Positions 9,508 through 18,102 of a stretch of 64,000 nucleotides of DNA are shown here, one piece after another. Both the position numbers and the translations under genes were made by a program. The notes beneath the pieces are model-generated. The model saw only the letters and a list, made by a program, of their open reading frames with translations, was not told the DNA's origin and did no database searches. The stretch spans positions 620,001-684,000 of the forward strand of contig NZ_OZ244162.1 in assembly GCF_965216485.1 (NCBI RefSeq). The letters are read 5' to 3'. Within the stretch, counting starts at the first letter, position 1; each line of letters opens with the position of its first letter. The stretch is from Algiphilus sp965216485. Its GTDB lineage: Bacteria > Pseudomonadota > Gammaproteobacteria > Nevskiales > Nevskiaceae.

Positions 9508-10531
9508 GGTCCATGAGCTTCACGGCGTCGCGCTGCAGCGTGCCGGCCTGCTCGATGGGCATGTCATCGGCGCGGAAATCACCCCATTGCTGGACCTGCT
9601 CGGCCGGCGCAATCGCTGGATTGGCCGGGAACTCGAGGTTCAGCTCAGCGTACAGCCGCTGGGCTTCGCCCTGGGCGAGCCATTCGATCAGTGCCTGGGC
9701 GCGTTCGGGGTGTGCGGCGTGGCGCGTGATGCCGGCGCCAGAGACATTGACGTGCGTGCCACCGGCGCCCTCGGCCTGATTGGCCCAGAACAGCGCCACG
9801 GGAATCTCTGGATTCTGCTTCTGCAGGCGGCCGAAGTAGTAGGTATTCACCACACCCACGTCGCAGCTGCCCTCGACGATGGCTTCCACCACCGCCGTGT
9901 CGTTGGCGTGCGGCGCCTCGGCGAGGTTCTCCACCCAGCCCCTCACCACTGCTTCGGTCTTGTCCTCGCCCAGGCGCGTGATCATCGCGGCGACCAGGGA
10001 CTGGTTGTAGACCTTCTTCGAGGTGCGCAGGCAGAGACGGTCCTTCCACTGCGCATCGGCCAGCGCGGCGTAGGTGGACAGCGATGCCGGGTCGACGCGT
10101 TCGGTGCTGTAGACCATGGTGCGGGCGCGCAGCGACAGCGCGGTCCAGCGTTCCTCGCTGTCGCGGTACTTGGCCGGAACGGCATTGCGCACGATCTCGG
10201 AGTCCATCGGCTGCAGCAGACCCAGGTCCGCAGCACGCCAGAGGTTGCCCGCGTCCACCGTCATGAGCAGGTCGGCGGGGGTGTGCTCGCCCTCGGCCTG
10301 CAGGCGCGCGATCAAAGCGCCGTCAGAATCAGTGAGGTACTGGATCGTTTCGCCGGTTTCTTCCTCGTAGCGTTCGAACAGCGGACGGATCAGCTGATCG
10401 TTGCGTGAGGAGTAGACCACAAGCGGCTTGGCATCGGTGGATGCAGCCTCGCCCTCGGAAGGGGCGTCCTCGGTCTGCGAGGAACAGGCGGCAAGGAGCG
10501 CCGCGGCGAACAGGAGGGAGAGGCTGCGCAT
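9491..10531 (-). CDS. fbpA: Iron ABC transporter substrate-binding lipoprotein (FbpA type)
   Basis: About 346 residues, starting at the ATG at 10531 with a lipoprotein signal (MRSLSLLFAAALLAAC, Cys16). The mature part begins PLVVYSSRNDQLIRPLFERYEEETG, the usual start of FbpA/FutA ferric-binding proteins. The paired tyrosines expected for Fe3+ binding may be those in VNTYYFGRLQ (about residue 229). It is the first gene of the operon. A strong Fur-box match lies 15 bp upstream of the start, which supports iron-regulated ferric uptake. Confidence 0.88.
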   Translation of the reverse strand: MRSLSLLFAAALLAACSSQTEDAPSEGEAASTDAKPLVVYSSRNDQLIRPLFERYEEETGETIQYLTDSDGALIARLQAEGEHTPADLLMTVDAGNLWRAADLGLLQPMDSEIVRNAVPAKYRDSEERWTALSLRARTMVYSTERVDPASLSTYAALADAQWKDRLCLRTSKKVYNQSLVAAMITRLGEDKTEAVVRGWVENLAEAPHANDTAVVEAIVEGSCDVGVVNTYYFGRLQKQNPEIPVALFWANQAEGAGGTHVNVSGAGITRHAAHPERAQALIEWLAQGEAQRLYAELNLEFPANPAIAPAEQVQQWGDFRADDMPIEQAGTLQRDAVKLMDRAGYR

Positions 10532-10545
10532 CGGAAGAGACCAGA

Positions 10546-10564
10546 AATAGGAACTGTTCTCATT
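10546..10564 (-). promoter_or_regulatory. Fur-box candidate upstream of fbpA
   Basis: Read on the minus strand the 19 bases are AATGAGAACAGTTCCTATT, matching the AATGAGAA-N3-TTCTCATT form of the Fur box at 14 of 16 arm positions. It lies 15 bp before the fbpA start, where it would cover the promoter or the transcription start. Fur binding is inferred. Confidence 0.65.
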
Positions 10565-10613
10565 ATGACGAGGCGCTGCCCTCCCGTCCACTTGCTTCGC
10601 CGCGTGCTGGGCG

Positions 10614-11459
10614 CTAGCCGAGCTTGAGCGCGTCCAGCAGGTTCTTGGTGGGGTTGGCCTGGTTCAGGGTGTAGAAGTGGATCGACGGCACCTTGCGGTC
10701 GAGCAGCTTCTGGCACAGCTTGGTGACGACGTCGTGCCCGTAGGCGCGCAGCGCGTCGTTGTCGTCCTTGTAGCGCTCCATCCCGTAGTACAGCCAACGT
10801 GGGACATCGGCGCCGCAGGCGCGCGAGAAGCGCACGATCTGTTCGAAGTTGACGATCGGCATGATGCCCGGGATGACGGGAATCTTGATGTCCGCCGCCT
10901 GGCAGCGGTCCATGAAGTCGTCAAAGGCGTCGATGTTGAAGAAATACTGCGTGATGGCAGCGTCGGCCCCGGCGTCAACCTTGCGCTTGAAATTGGCGAA
11001 GTCGTCGTCGACGTTGTCTGCCTGCGGATGCATCTCGGGATAGGCGCCGACTTCGAGCTCGAAATGGTCGCCGTGCTCCTGGCGGATGAATTCGACGAGT
11101 TCATTGGCATAGTGCAGGTCGCCCGGCGCGTCGCGGTGATGGGCGGTCGCCGGAAGATCGCCGCGCAGCGCGACGATGCGCTTGACGCCAGCCTCGCGGT
11201 AGCGCTTGAGCTGATCGCGGATGCGGTCGCGCGAGGAGCTGATGCAGCTCAGATGGGGCGCGGCTTCCTTGCCGGTGGTCTCCATCACCATCTGCACCGT
11301 TTCGAAGGTGCCTTCCTGGGTGGAGCCGCCCGCGCCAAAGGTCACGGAGAAATATTCGGGATTGCGTTCCGCCAGTGTGTTGACGGTTTTCTTGAGTTTT
11401 TCCGCGCCGGCATCCGTCTTGGGCGGAAATAATTCAAACGAGTAGGTGGTGTCTGGCAT
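10614..11459 (-). CDS. metF: Methylenetetrahydrofolate reductase
   Basis: A 281-residue flavoprotein that reduces 5,10-methylene-THF to 5-methyl-THF, the methyl donor for methionine synthase. TIM-barrel family motifs are visible: SFELFPPKTDAGAEKL at the N-terminus, SVTFGAGGS, HLSCIS, IVALRGDLP, ITQYFFN and PGIMPIVNFEQI. Length is normal for the family. It lies downstream of metK-ahcY in the same direction, but a terminator-like hairpin (11469-11505) ends only 9 bases before its ATG, so expression presumably depends on readthrough or a very short leader. The ribosome binding site is weak (GGAT). Confidence 0.95.
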   Translation of the reverse strand: MPDTTYSFELFPPKTDAGAEKLKKTVNTLAERNPEYFSVTFGAGGSTQEGTFETVQMVMETTGKEAAPHLSCISSSRDRIRDQLKRYREAGVKRIVALRGDLPATAHHRDAPGDLHYANELVEFIRQEHGDHFELEVGAYPEMHPQADNVDDDFANFKRKVDAGADAAITQYFFNIDAFDDFMDRCQAADIKIPVIPGIMPIVNFEQIVRFSRACGADVPRWLYYGMERYKDDNDALRAYGHDVVTKLCQKLLDRKVPSIHFYTLNQANPTKNLLDALKLG

Positions 11460-11468
11460 GGCTTATCC

Positions 11469-11505
11469 AAAAAAATGGGCGCGGCGCTGCGCGCGCCGCG
11501 CCCAT
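11469..11505 (-). terminator. Terminator/attenuator hairpin between ahcY and metF
   Basis: On the minus strand a 13-bp perfect GC-rich stem (arms 11475-11487 and 11493-11505, 5-base loop) is followed by T7. It begins 26 bp after the ahcY stop and its T-run ends 9 bases before the metF ATG. It looks like a full intrinsic terminator, placed so that any transcript covering metF with an upstream leader must pass through it. Confidence 0.8.
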
Positions 11506-11531
11506 GTTCAACAAGGTGAACGCTGACCGCC

Positions 11532-12971
11532 TTAGTAGCGGTAGTGCTCCGGCTTGTACGGGCCGTCGACCGGCACGCCGATGTAGTCGGCCTGGGCCTG
11601 CGACAGCTTGGTCAGCTTCACGCCGATCTGGCCGAGGTGCAGCGCGGCAACCTCTTCGTCCAGCTTCTTCGGCAGGCGGTAGACCGTCTTCTCGTACTTG
11701 TCCTTGTTGTTCCAGAGCTCGATCTGGGCGAGGGTCTGGTTCGAGAAGGAGTTCGACATGACGTAGGCCGGGTGACCGTTGGCGCAGCCGAGGTTGATCA
11801 GGCGGCCTTCGGCCAGCAGGTACATCACGCGGCCGTCCGGGAAGGTGTAGCGGTCGACCTGCGGCTTGACCGTTTCGCGCTTGATGTCACTGGCAGCATT
11901 CAGCGCATCGACCTGGATCTCGTTGTCGAAGTGGCCGATGTTGCAGACCAGCGCGTTGTTCTTCATCTTGCGCATGTGGTCCAGCGTGATGACGTCGAAG
12001 TTGCCGGTGGTGGTGACGTAGATGTCACCCTCGTGCAGCACGTCTTCAACCGTCTTCACCTCAAAGCCTTCCATCGCCGCCTGCAGGGCGTTGATGGGGT
12101 CGATTTCGGTGACGATCACGCGGGCGCCGAGGCCACGCAGCGAGTGGGCCGAACCCTTGCCGACGTCGCCATAACCGCAGACCACGGCAACCTTGCCCGC
12201 GATCATGAGGTCGGTGGCGCGCTTGATGCCGTCAGCCAGCGACTCGCGGCAGCCATAGAGGTTGTCAAACTTCGACTTGGTGACCGAGTCGTTGACGTTG
12301 ATGCAGGGCACCAGCAGCTCACCCGACTGGGCCAGCTGATACAGACGGTGCACGCCCGTGGTGGTTTCCTCGGAGATGCCGCGCAGGCCTTCGGCGACCT
12401 TCTTCCAGAAGCCGGGGCGCTCGTCACGCGTGCGGCGAAGGATAGCCTTCACGCACTTTTCTTCTTCGTTGCCGCCTTCGCTGTCGCACCAGGTGTCGCC
12501 ATTCTCCATGGCCACGCCCTTGTGGATCAGCAGGGTGGCGTCACCGCCGTCGTCGACGATCAGCTGCGGACCTTCCTGACCCGGGTGGGTCAGCGCGTCC
12601 AGCGTGCACTCCCAGTATTCCATCAGCGTCTCGCCCTTCCAGGCGAAGACCGGGATACCGGCAGCGGCGATGGCAGCAGCGGCGTCGTCGGTGGTGGAGA
12701 AGATGTTGCACGAGGCCCAGCGCACGCTGGCGCCCAGCTTGGCAAGGGTCTCGATCAGGACCGCGGTCTCCTTCGTCATATGGAGACTGCCGGTCACGCG
12801 CACGCCGTCAAGCGGCTTTTCCGGCGCGTACTTCTCGCGAATCGCCATCAGGCCCGGCATTTCCTCTTCGGCCATGCGGATGCGCTGGCGACCGAGGTCG
12901 GCGAGGCCGATATCGGCAATCTTGTAATCGGTGAACTGTTCCTTGTTCACGGGGGATACGGATGCGTTCAT
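11532..12971 (-). CDS. ahcY: Adenosylhomocysteinase (S-adenosylhomocysteine hydrolase)
   Basis: A 479-residue NAD-dependent enzyme that splits S-adenosylhomocysteine into adenosine and homocysteine, removing the product inhibitor of methyltransferases. Visible signatures: SCNIFSTTDDAAAAIA, NVNDSVTKSKFDNLYGCRESL, the NAD-binding VCGYGDVGKGSAHSL, and the C-terminal GPYKPEHYRY. Its length matches the longer form that carries an insertion in the catalytic domain. It follows metK by 30 bp with AGGAG as ribosome binding site, so metK-ahcY is an operon coupling SAM synthesis to SAH removal. Confidence 0.97.
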   Translation of the reverse strand: MNASVSPVNKEQFTDYKIADIGLADLGRQRIRMAEEEMPGLMAIREKYAPEKPLDGVRVTGSLHMTKETAVLIETLAKLGASVRWASCNIFSTTDDAAAAIAAAGIPVFAWKGETLMEYWECTLDALTHPGQEGPQLIVDDGGDATLLIHKGVAMENGDTWCDSEGGNEEEKCVKAILRRTRDERPGFWKKVAEGLRGISEETTTGVHRLYQLAQSGELLVPCINVNDSVTKSKFDNLYGCRESLADGIKRATDLMIAGKVAVVCGYGDVGKGSAHSLRGLGARVIVTEIDPINALQAAMEGFEVKTVEDVLHEGDIYVTTTGNFDVITLDHMRKMKNNALVCNIGHFDNEIQVDALNAASDIKRETVKPQVDRYTFPDGRVMYLLAEGRLINLGCANGHPAYVMSNSFSNQTLAQIELWNNKDKYEKTVYRLPKKLDEEVAALHLGQIGVKLTKLSQAQADYIGVPVDGPYKPEHYRY

Positions 12972-13001
12972 AACGTCACTCCTATTGGGTGAGAATGGGG
13001 A

Positions 13002-14225
13002 TCAAAGGCCGGCTGCGGCACGCAGCGCTTCTGCCTTGTCCGTGCGCTCCCAGGGGAAGCTGTTGAAGGTCGTCGTCTTTTCGACTTCCTTGCCGTTTTC
13101 GATGACCGTGTACTTGTAGGTCTCCTGCTTCGATTCGCGACCGAAGTGCCCGTAGGATGCAGTGGCCTGATACATGGGGTGCAACAGGTCGAGCATGCGT
13201 TGAATGGCGTACGGGCGGAGATCGAAGTGCTCGCGCACCAGTTGTTCGATCTTCTGTTCGTCGATCTTGCCGGTGCCAAAGGTGGTCACGTACACGGAGG
13301 TCGGCTCGGCCACGCCGATGGCGTAGCTGATCTGAATCTCGCACTTCGAGGCCAGTCCAGCGGCCACGATGTTCTTGGCCACATAGCGGCCAGCGTAGGC
13401 GGCCGAACGGTCCACCTTGGACGGGTCCTTGCCGGAGAAGGCGCCGCCGCCGTGGCGTGCCATGCCGCCGTAGGTGTCGACGATGATCTTGCGGCCAGTC
13501 AGGCCACAGTCGCCCACCGGGCCACCGATCACGAAGTTGCCGGTCGGGTTGATGTGGATCTTGGTGTCGCTCTTGATCCAGTCGGCGGGCAGCACGGCCT
13601 TGACGATCTTCTCCATGACCGCTTCCTTCAGGTCCTTCTGGGAGATGTCCGGATCGTGCTGGGTCGACAGGACGATGGCGTCGATGCCCGAAGGCTTGCC
13701 GTCAACGTAGCGGATGCTGACCTGCGACTTGGCGTCGGGACGCAGCCAGGCGAGTTCGCCCGACTTGCGCAGTTCGGCCTGCTTCTCGACCATGCGGTGC
13801 GAGAACTGGATCGGCGCCGGCATCAGTTCCGGCGTCTCGTCGCAGGCGTAGCCGAACATCAGGCCCTGGTCGCCCGCGCCCTGGTCTTCCGGCTTGGCGC
13901 GGTCAACGCCCTGGGCGATGTCCGGGCTCTGCTTGCCGAGACCATTGAGGACACCACAGGTGGTGCCGTCGAAACCGACCGCCGACGAGGTGTAACCGAT
14001 GCCATTGATGACTTCGCGTACCAGCTCTTCGAAATCGACGGTGGCCGTGGTCGTGACCTCGCCTGCCAGCATGGCAATACCGGTCTTGACCAGCGACTCG
14101 CACGCGATACGGGCGTGCGGGTCCTGCGCGAGGATGGCGTCCACCACCGCGTCAGAAATCTGATCCGCCATTTTGTCGGGATGGCCTTCGGAGACGGACT
14201 CCGAGGTGAATAGATACTCTGTCAC
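13002..14225 (-). CDS. metK: S-adenosylmethionine synthetase
   Basis: About 407 residues. It makes SAM from methionine and ATP. Motifs: SEGHPDKMADQISDAVVDA near the N-terminus (ATP and metal binding), GAGDQGLMFGYA (about 118-129) and GGGAFSGKDPSKVDRSAAY. I place the start at the GTG at 14225 because it begins VTEYLFTSESVSEGHPDK, as MetK proteins do, and is preceded by GGAGAA at 5-base spacing; the open frame upstream to 14600 is antisense to the peroxiredoxin gene and unlike MetK. It is the first gene of metK-ahcY(-metF). Confidence 0.96.
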   Translation of the reverse strand: MTEYLFTSESVSEGHPDKMADQISDAVVDAILAQDPHARIACESLVKTGIAMLAGEVTTTATVDFEELVREVINGIGYTSSAVGFDGTTCGVLNGLGKQSPDIAQGVDRAKPEDQGAGDQGLMFGYACDETPELMPAPIQFSHRMVEKQAELRKSGELAWLRPDAKSQVSIRYVDGKPSGIDAIVLSTQHDPDISQKDLKEAVMEKIVKAVLPADWIKSDTKIHINPTGNFVIGGPVGDCGLTGRKIIVDTYGGMARHGGGAFSGKDPSKVDRSAAYAGRYVAKNIVAAGLASKCEIQISYAIGVAEPTSVYVTTFGTGKIDEQKIEQLVREHFDLRPYAIQRMLDLLHPMYQATASYGHFGRESKQETYKYTVIENGKEVEKTTTFNSFPWERTDKAEALRAAAGL

Positions 14226-14245
14226 TCCACTTCTCCTGCAGTTTT

Positions 14246-14263
14246 CGCTTATGCGGATAAGCG
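14246..14263. promoter_or_regulatory. Palindrome upstream of metK, possible operator
   Basis: A perfect 7-bp inverted repeat (CGCTTAT-GCGG-ATAAGCG) lies 20 bp upstream of the metK start. On the metK strand it overlaps a tandem TATCCGC-T-TATCCGC repeat. No metK riboswitch is recognisable in the short leader. Methyl-cycle operons of proteobacteria lacking MetJ are often controlled by the ArsR-family SAH sensor SahR; assigning this site to it is inference. Confidence 0.4.
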
Positions 14264-14351
14264 GATATCCTAACTCATTCGCACACTGTATTGCCAACCC
14301 GCGGCGCGATAGACTCCGCGAGAAACCCATCCGCTTCGGAGGAGCCGCCTT

Positions 14352-14915
14352 ATGGCACTGACGCCATCGTCGATGCTGCCGCTGGGGACGCAAGCACCCG
14401 ATTTCGCGCTCCCTGAGCCGCTGAGCCAAAGCACACGCACGCGCGATGAACTGGCCGGAGACAAGGGCCTGCTCGTCATGTTCATCTGCAATCATTGCCC
14501 TTACGTGAAGCACATCCGCGACCAGCTGATCCGCCTCGGGCGCGACGCGATGACGCAGGGGGTCGGGGTGGTGGCGATTTCGGCGAATGACGCCGAGCAT
14601 TACCCCGACGACGCGCCCGAAAAGATGGCCGAGGAGGCTCGGCGCTACGAATACCCCTTTCCTTATTTATATGACGCGGACCAATCCGTAGCGCGTGCCT
14701 ATCAGGCAGCCTGTACCCCGGATTTCTTCCTGTTCGATGCCGCGCATGCGCTGTACTACCGCGGGCGACTCGATGGCGCGACCCCGGGGAACAGCGAGGT
14801 CAACGATGGTCGCGACCTGCGTGCCGCGCTAGCGGCCATGCTCGAAGGCAAGGCCCCGCCCGAGCCACAACAGCCGAGCATGGGCTGCAATATCAAATGG
14901 CGCGCGGCGGCGTGA
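14352..14915 (+). CDS. Thioredoxin-fold peroxiredoxin-like protein
   Basis: A 187-residue protein of the AhpC/TSA-like thioredoxin family. It begins with LGTQAPDFALPEP, then a beta-alpha unit with FICNHCPYVKHIRDQL containing the active CxxC (about residues 51-54), typical of the CNHCPYVKH subfamily. It ends with PSMGCNIKWR, also conserved in that subgroup. It probably acts as a cytoplasmic redox protein; the precise substrate is unknown. It is divergent from metK and shares the upstream region with it. Confidence 0.8.
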   Translation: MALTPSSMLPLGTQAPDFALPEPLSQSTRTRDELAGDKGLLVMFICNHCPYVKHIRDQLIRLGRDAMTQGVGVVAISANDAEHYPDDAPEKMAEEARRYEYPFPYLYDADQSVARAYQAACTPDFFLFDAAHALYYRGRLDGATPGNSEVNDGRDLRAALAAMLEGKAPPEPQQPSMGCNIKWRAAA

Positions 14916-14970
14916 TGCGTCTGTTCGGCTGCACAGGCCTCCCAAGTCACTGCAATATCCACCGGATGCG

Positions 14971-15930
14971 ATGCTGATGGATCCGGTCCAGCGGCTGATC
15001 AGCCGCCTCTATCGCACCGGGGTGGAGCGTCCAGCGGAAGGCTTTCAGCACTGGGCGCTGCAGCAGCTCAAGGCGGTCGTGCCACACGATGCCGCGGTCT
15101 GGGGCATGGGGCACGCGGGTCGCGCGCGCTTTCACAACGTCAAGGTGATTGGCGTGGATGCCGGTTACTCCCGCGCCCTGGAGCGCTGGGTGGAGCACAA
15201 CCCGATCTATCCGCGACTGGCGGCCAGCGAGGGCGTGCCGGTGGATATGCGAGACGTGCTCGATGACGACACCTTCTATCGCAGCAAGCTGTACCGGAAG
15301 TGCTTCCGCCCATACGGCATCGAGCGCATCCTGAGTTCGGGGCACATGGACCCGCGATGCGGCTTGTATACCCTGCTGTCGCTGTATCGCTTCGATCGCA
15401 GCCACCCGTTCAGCGATACTGATCGCGAGCGCTTCCGCACCGTCGCCTTTCATCTGGTGCATGCCTGCTCGCACAACTACTTTCTGCACATTGCGCGTCC
15501 GGCCTCGGAGCAATCCCACCGGCCGGCCGCGGTGGTGGACGCCGAAGGCGTGCTGCACGAAGCCGAGCCCGACTTCATTGCCCTGCTCGCCAAGCATTTC
15601 CCGGACTGGGAGGGCATGCATCTGCCGGAACTGATCGCGCGCGAGATCGGACGCGGCGGCCAGTTTTCGGTGGAGGCGCTGCGCGTCTCCGTGGAGCCGC
15701 TGTCCGACATCCACCTGCTGCGCATCTGGGAGGAAACGCCCCTCGACCGCCTCACGACGCGCGAGCGCGAAGTGGTGGAAGCGGTCAGTCGAGGCCTGTC
15801 CCACAAGGAGGCAGGGCGCGAACTGGGCCTGGCGCCCACCACCGTATCCAGTCACCTGTATCGCGCCTACGCCAAGCTGGAAGTCAGCTCGCGCAGCGCG
15901 CTTGCGCGACTGGTGCACGGCACGCACTAA
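14971..15930 (+). CDS. LuxR-family transcriptional regulator
   Basis: A 319-residue protein whose last about 65 residues form a LuxR/FixJ helix-turn-helix: LTTREREVVEAVSRGLSHKE, AGRELGLAPTTVSSHLYRAY, AKLEVSSRSALARL. The N-terminal about 240 residues show no receiver Asp pattern and no recognisable autoinducer-domain signature; they may be a GAF/PAS-like sensor. It stands alone between a redox gene and tkt, so the target genes are not clear. The ATG at 14971 is the first methionine; an ATG two codons downstream would also serve. Confidence 0.75.
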   Translation: MLMDPVQRLISRLYRTGVERPAEGFQHWALQQLKAVVPHDAAVWGMGHAGRARFHNVKVIGVDAGYSRALERWVEHNPIYPRLAASEGVPVDMRDVLDDDTFYRSKLYRKCFRPYGIERILSSGHMDPRCGLYTLLSLYRFDRSHPFSDTDRERFRTVAFHLVHACSHNYFLHIARPASEQSHRPAAVVDAEGVLHEAEPDFIALLAKHFPDWEGMHLPELIAREIGRGGQFSVEALRVSVEPLSDIHLLRIWEETPLDRLTTREREVVEAVSRGLSHKEAGRELGLAPTTVSSHLYRAYAKLEVSSRSALARLVHGTH

Positions 15931-16035
15931 GCGGAAGCTTGCCGCCAGCCTACCGGGCAGGCGACAATATTCGACTGCATTCCTAACGCAACGCGTGTCG
16001 CACCTCCCCACGTGCGACCGGGGGACTTACGTCAA

Positions 16036-18036
16036 TTGAGCAGTCTTCAGAACACAATGGCCAACGCCATCCGGGCGTTGTCAATGGATGCCGTGCAGGC
16101 AGCGAATTCCGGCCACCCTGGCATGCCGATGGGCATGGCCGACATCGCGACCGTGCTGTGGCGGGATTTCCTGCGCCACAATCCGGAAGATCCGCACTGG
16201 CCGGCGCGCGACCGCTTCGTCGTGTCCAACGGCCACGGCTCGATGCTGCTGTACTCTCTGTTGCATCTCAACGGCTACGCGCTGTCACTCGACGAGCTGC
16301 GTAACTTCCGCCAACTGCACTCCAAAACGCCGGGGCATCCCGAGAACGGCATTACACCGGGCGTGGAAACGACCACCGGGCCCCTGGGCCAGGGGCTTGC
16401 CAATGCAGTGGGCATGGCGCTGGCGGAATTCATGCTGGCGCGGCGCTTCAATCACGGCTCGCACCGCGTGGTGGACCATTACACCTACTGCTTCATCGGC
16501 GACGGCTGCCTGATGGAGGGCATCTCCCACGAAGCCTGTTCCCTGGCCGGCTCCTTCGGGCTCGACAAGCTGATCGTCTTCTATGACGACAATGGCATTT
16601 CCATCGATGGCGAATGCGCCGACTGGTTTGGCGATGACACCGTAGGCCGCTTCGAAGCCTATGGCTGGCGCGTCATCCGCAATGTCGACGGGCACAGCCA
16701 GGCGGAAGTGCAGGCGGCCATCGAGAACGCCCGCGAGGGCACCGGCCAGCCCACCCTGATCCAGTGCAAGACCATCATTGGCTGGGGTGCCCCGAACCGT
16801 CAGGGTACCGCCAAGGCCCATGGTGAGCCGCTCGGCGACGAGGAGATCCGCGCCGCGCGCACGGAACTGGGCTGGGCGCACGGTCCCTTCGAGATCCCGG
16901 ACGATGTCTACGCCGCCTGGGATGCGCGCGAAGCCGGCGCACAGCGCCAGCGCGAGTGGCAGGCGGCCTTCGAAGCCTACCGCCGCGAACACCCGGAGGA
17001 TGCCGCCGAGTTCGAAAGACGCATGAAGGGCGCGCTGCCGGACAACTGGGGTGAGCTCGTCGAACAGCTGGTGGAAAGCGGCCTGGCGGCCGACAAGCCG
17101 CTGGCCACGCGCAAGGCCTCCAATGCCATCCTCGATGTGCTCGGGCCGCAGATGCCGGAACTGCTGGGTGGCTCAGCGGATCTGACGCCGTCCAATGGCA
17201 CGCAATGGAAGGGGTCCAGCGCCCTGCGCCCGACGGACCCGGATGGCAACTATATCCATTACGGCGTCCGCGAATTCGGCATGAGCGCCATGATGAATGG
17301 CATGGCCCTGCACGGGGGGTTCATCCCCTACGGCGGAACCTTCCTGACCTTCTCCGACTATGCGCGCAACGCGGTGCGCATGGCAGCGCTGATGCGCCAG
17401 CGCAGCATCTTCGTTTACACCCACGACTCCATCGGTCTGGGCGAGGACGGCCCGACCCATCAGGCGGTGGAGCACACCGCTGCTTTGCGGCTCATCCCGC
17501 AGCTCGATGTCTGGCGTCCGGCGGATCTGCTGGAATCCACTGTCGCCTGGCAGGCTGCCATCGAGCGCCAGGATGGTCCCAGCGCGCTGCTGTTCACGCG
17601 CCAGAACGTCGATCCGCTGCCGCATAGTGCGGATCAGGTGGAGGCCATCCGTCGCGGTGGCTACATCGTGCACGAGCCGGAAGGCACACCCGAGGGGCTG
17701 ATCATCGCCACCGGTTCGGAAGTGCCGCTGGCGCTGGGTGCCGCCAAGATGCTGGCGGGCGAAGGCCGCGCCGTCCGCGTCGTGTCCATGCCCTGCGTGG
17801 AGCGCTTCATGGCGCAGGACGCCGAGTATCGCGAGCAGGTGCTGCCCGCGGCGATCCGCAGCCGCCTGGCCGTGGAGGCCGGGGTGTCGCACTACTGGCG
17901 CGGCGTGGTCGGCCTGGACGGTGACGTACTGGGCGTGGATCGCTTTGGCGAATCCGCACCCGCCAGCGAAGTGTTTGCTCTCTTTGGTTTCGACGTGGAT
18001 ACCGTGGCGCAGCGCATGCGCGCACTGCTCGGATAG
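16036..18036 (+). CDS. tkt: Transketolase
   Basis: About 666 residues. This thiamine-diphosphate enzyme moves two-carbon ketol units in the pentose phosphate pathway. Motifs: ANAIRALSMDAVQAANSGHPG at the start, the ThDP motif GDGCLMEGISHEACSLAG through DDNGISIDG, GPTHQAVEH and the C-terminal VEAGVSHYW. I prefer the TTG at 16036, preceded by GGGGGA about 10 bases upstream. A GTG at 16012 is in frame but lacks a binding site and lies in the arm of a small hairpin (15997-16018). It is the first of tkt-gap-pgk, with gap 66 bp downstream. Confidence 0.95.
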   Translation: MSSLQNTMANAIRALSMDAVQAANSGHPGMPMGMADIATVLWRDFLRHNPEDPHWPARDRFVVSNGHGSMLLYSLLHLNGYALSLDELRNFRQLHSKTPGHPENGITPGVETTTGPLGQGLANAVGMALAEFMLARRFNHGSHRVVDHYTYCFIGDGCLMEGISHEACSLAGSFGLDKLIVFYDDNGISIDGECADWFGDDTVGRFEAYGWRVIRNVDGHSQAEVQAAIENAREGTGQPTLIQCKTIIGWGAPNRQGTAKAHGEPLGDEEIRAARTELGWAHGPFEIPDDVYAAWDAREAGAQRQREWQAAFEAYRREHPEDAAEFERRMKGALPDNWGELVEQLVESGLAADKPLATRKASNAILDVLGPQMPELLGGSADLTPSNGTQWKGSSALRPTDPDGNYIHYGVREFGMSAMMNGMALHGGFIPYGGTFLTFSDYARNAVRMAALMRQRSIFVYTHDSIGLGEDGPTHQAVEHTAALRLIPQLDVWRPADLLESTVAWQAAIERQDGPSALLFTRQNVDPLPHSADQVEAIRRGGYIVHEPEGTPEGLIIATGSEVPLALGAAKMLAGEGRAVRVVSMPCVERFMAQDAEYREQVLPAAIRSRLAVEAGVSHYWRGVVGLDGDVLGVDRFGESAPASEVFALFGFDVDTVAQRMRALLG

Positions 18037-18102
18037 ACACACGACACCATCATCCATACCGCGCGTCGGTGCCGATGACGCGCCACAACACGGGGAAGAT
18101 TC

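Noticed and set aside
12972..13001. SAH riboswitch before ahcY
   Set aside because: Only 30 bp separate metK and ahcY, too short for the known structure.
14226..14600. Upstream extension of metK
   Set aside because: The extra residues are antisense to the peroxiredoxin gene and unlike MetK; GTG 14225 matches the family start.
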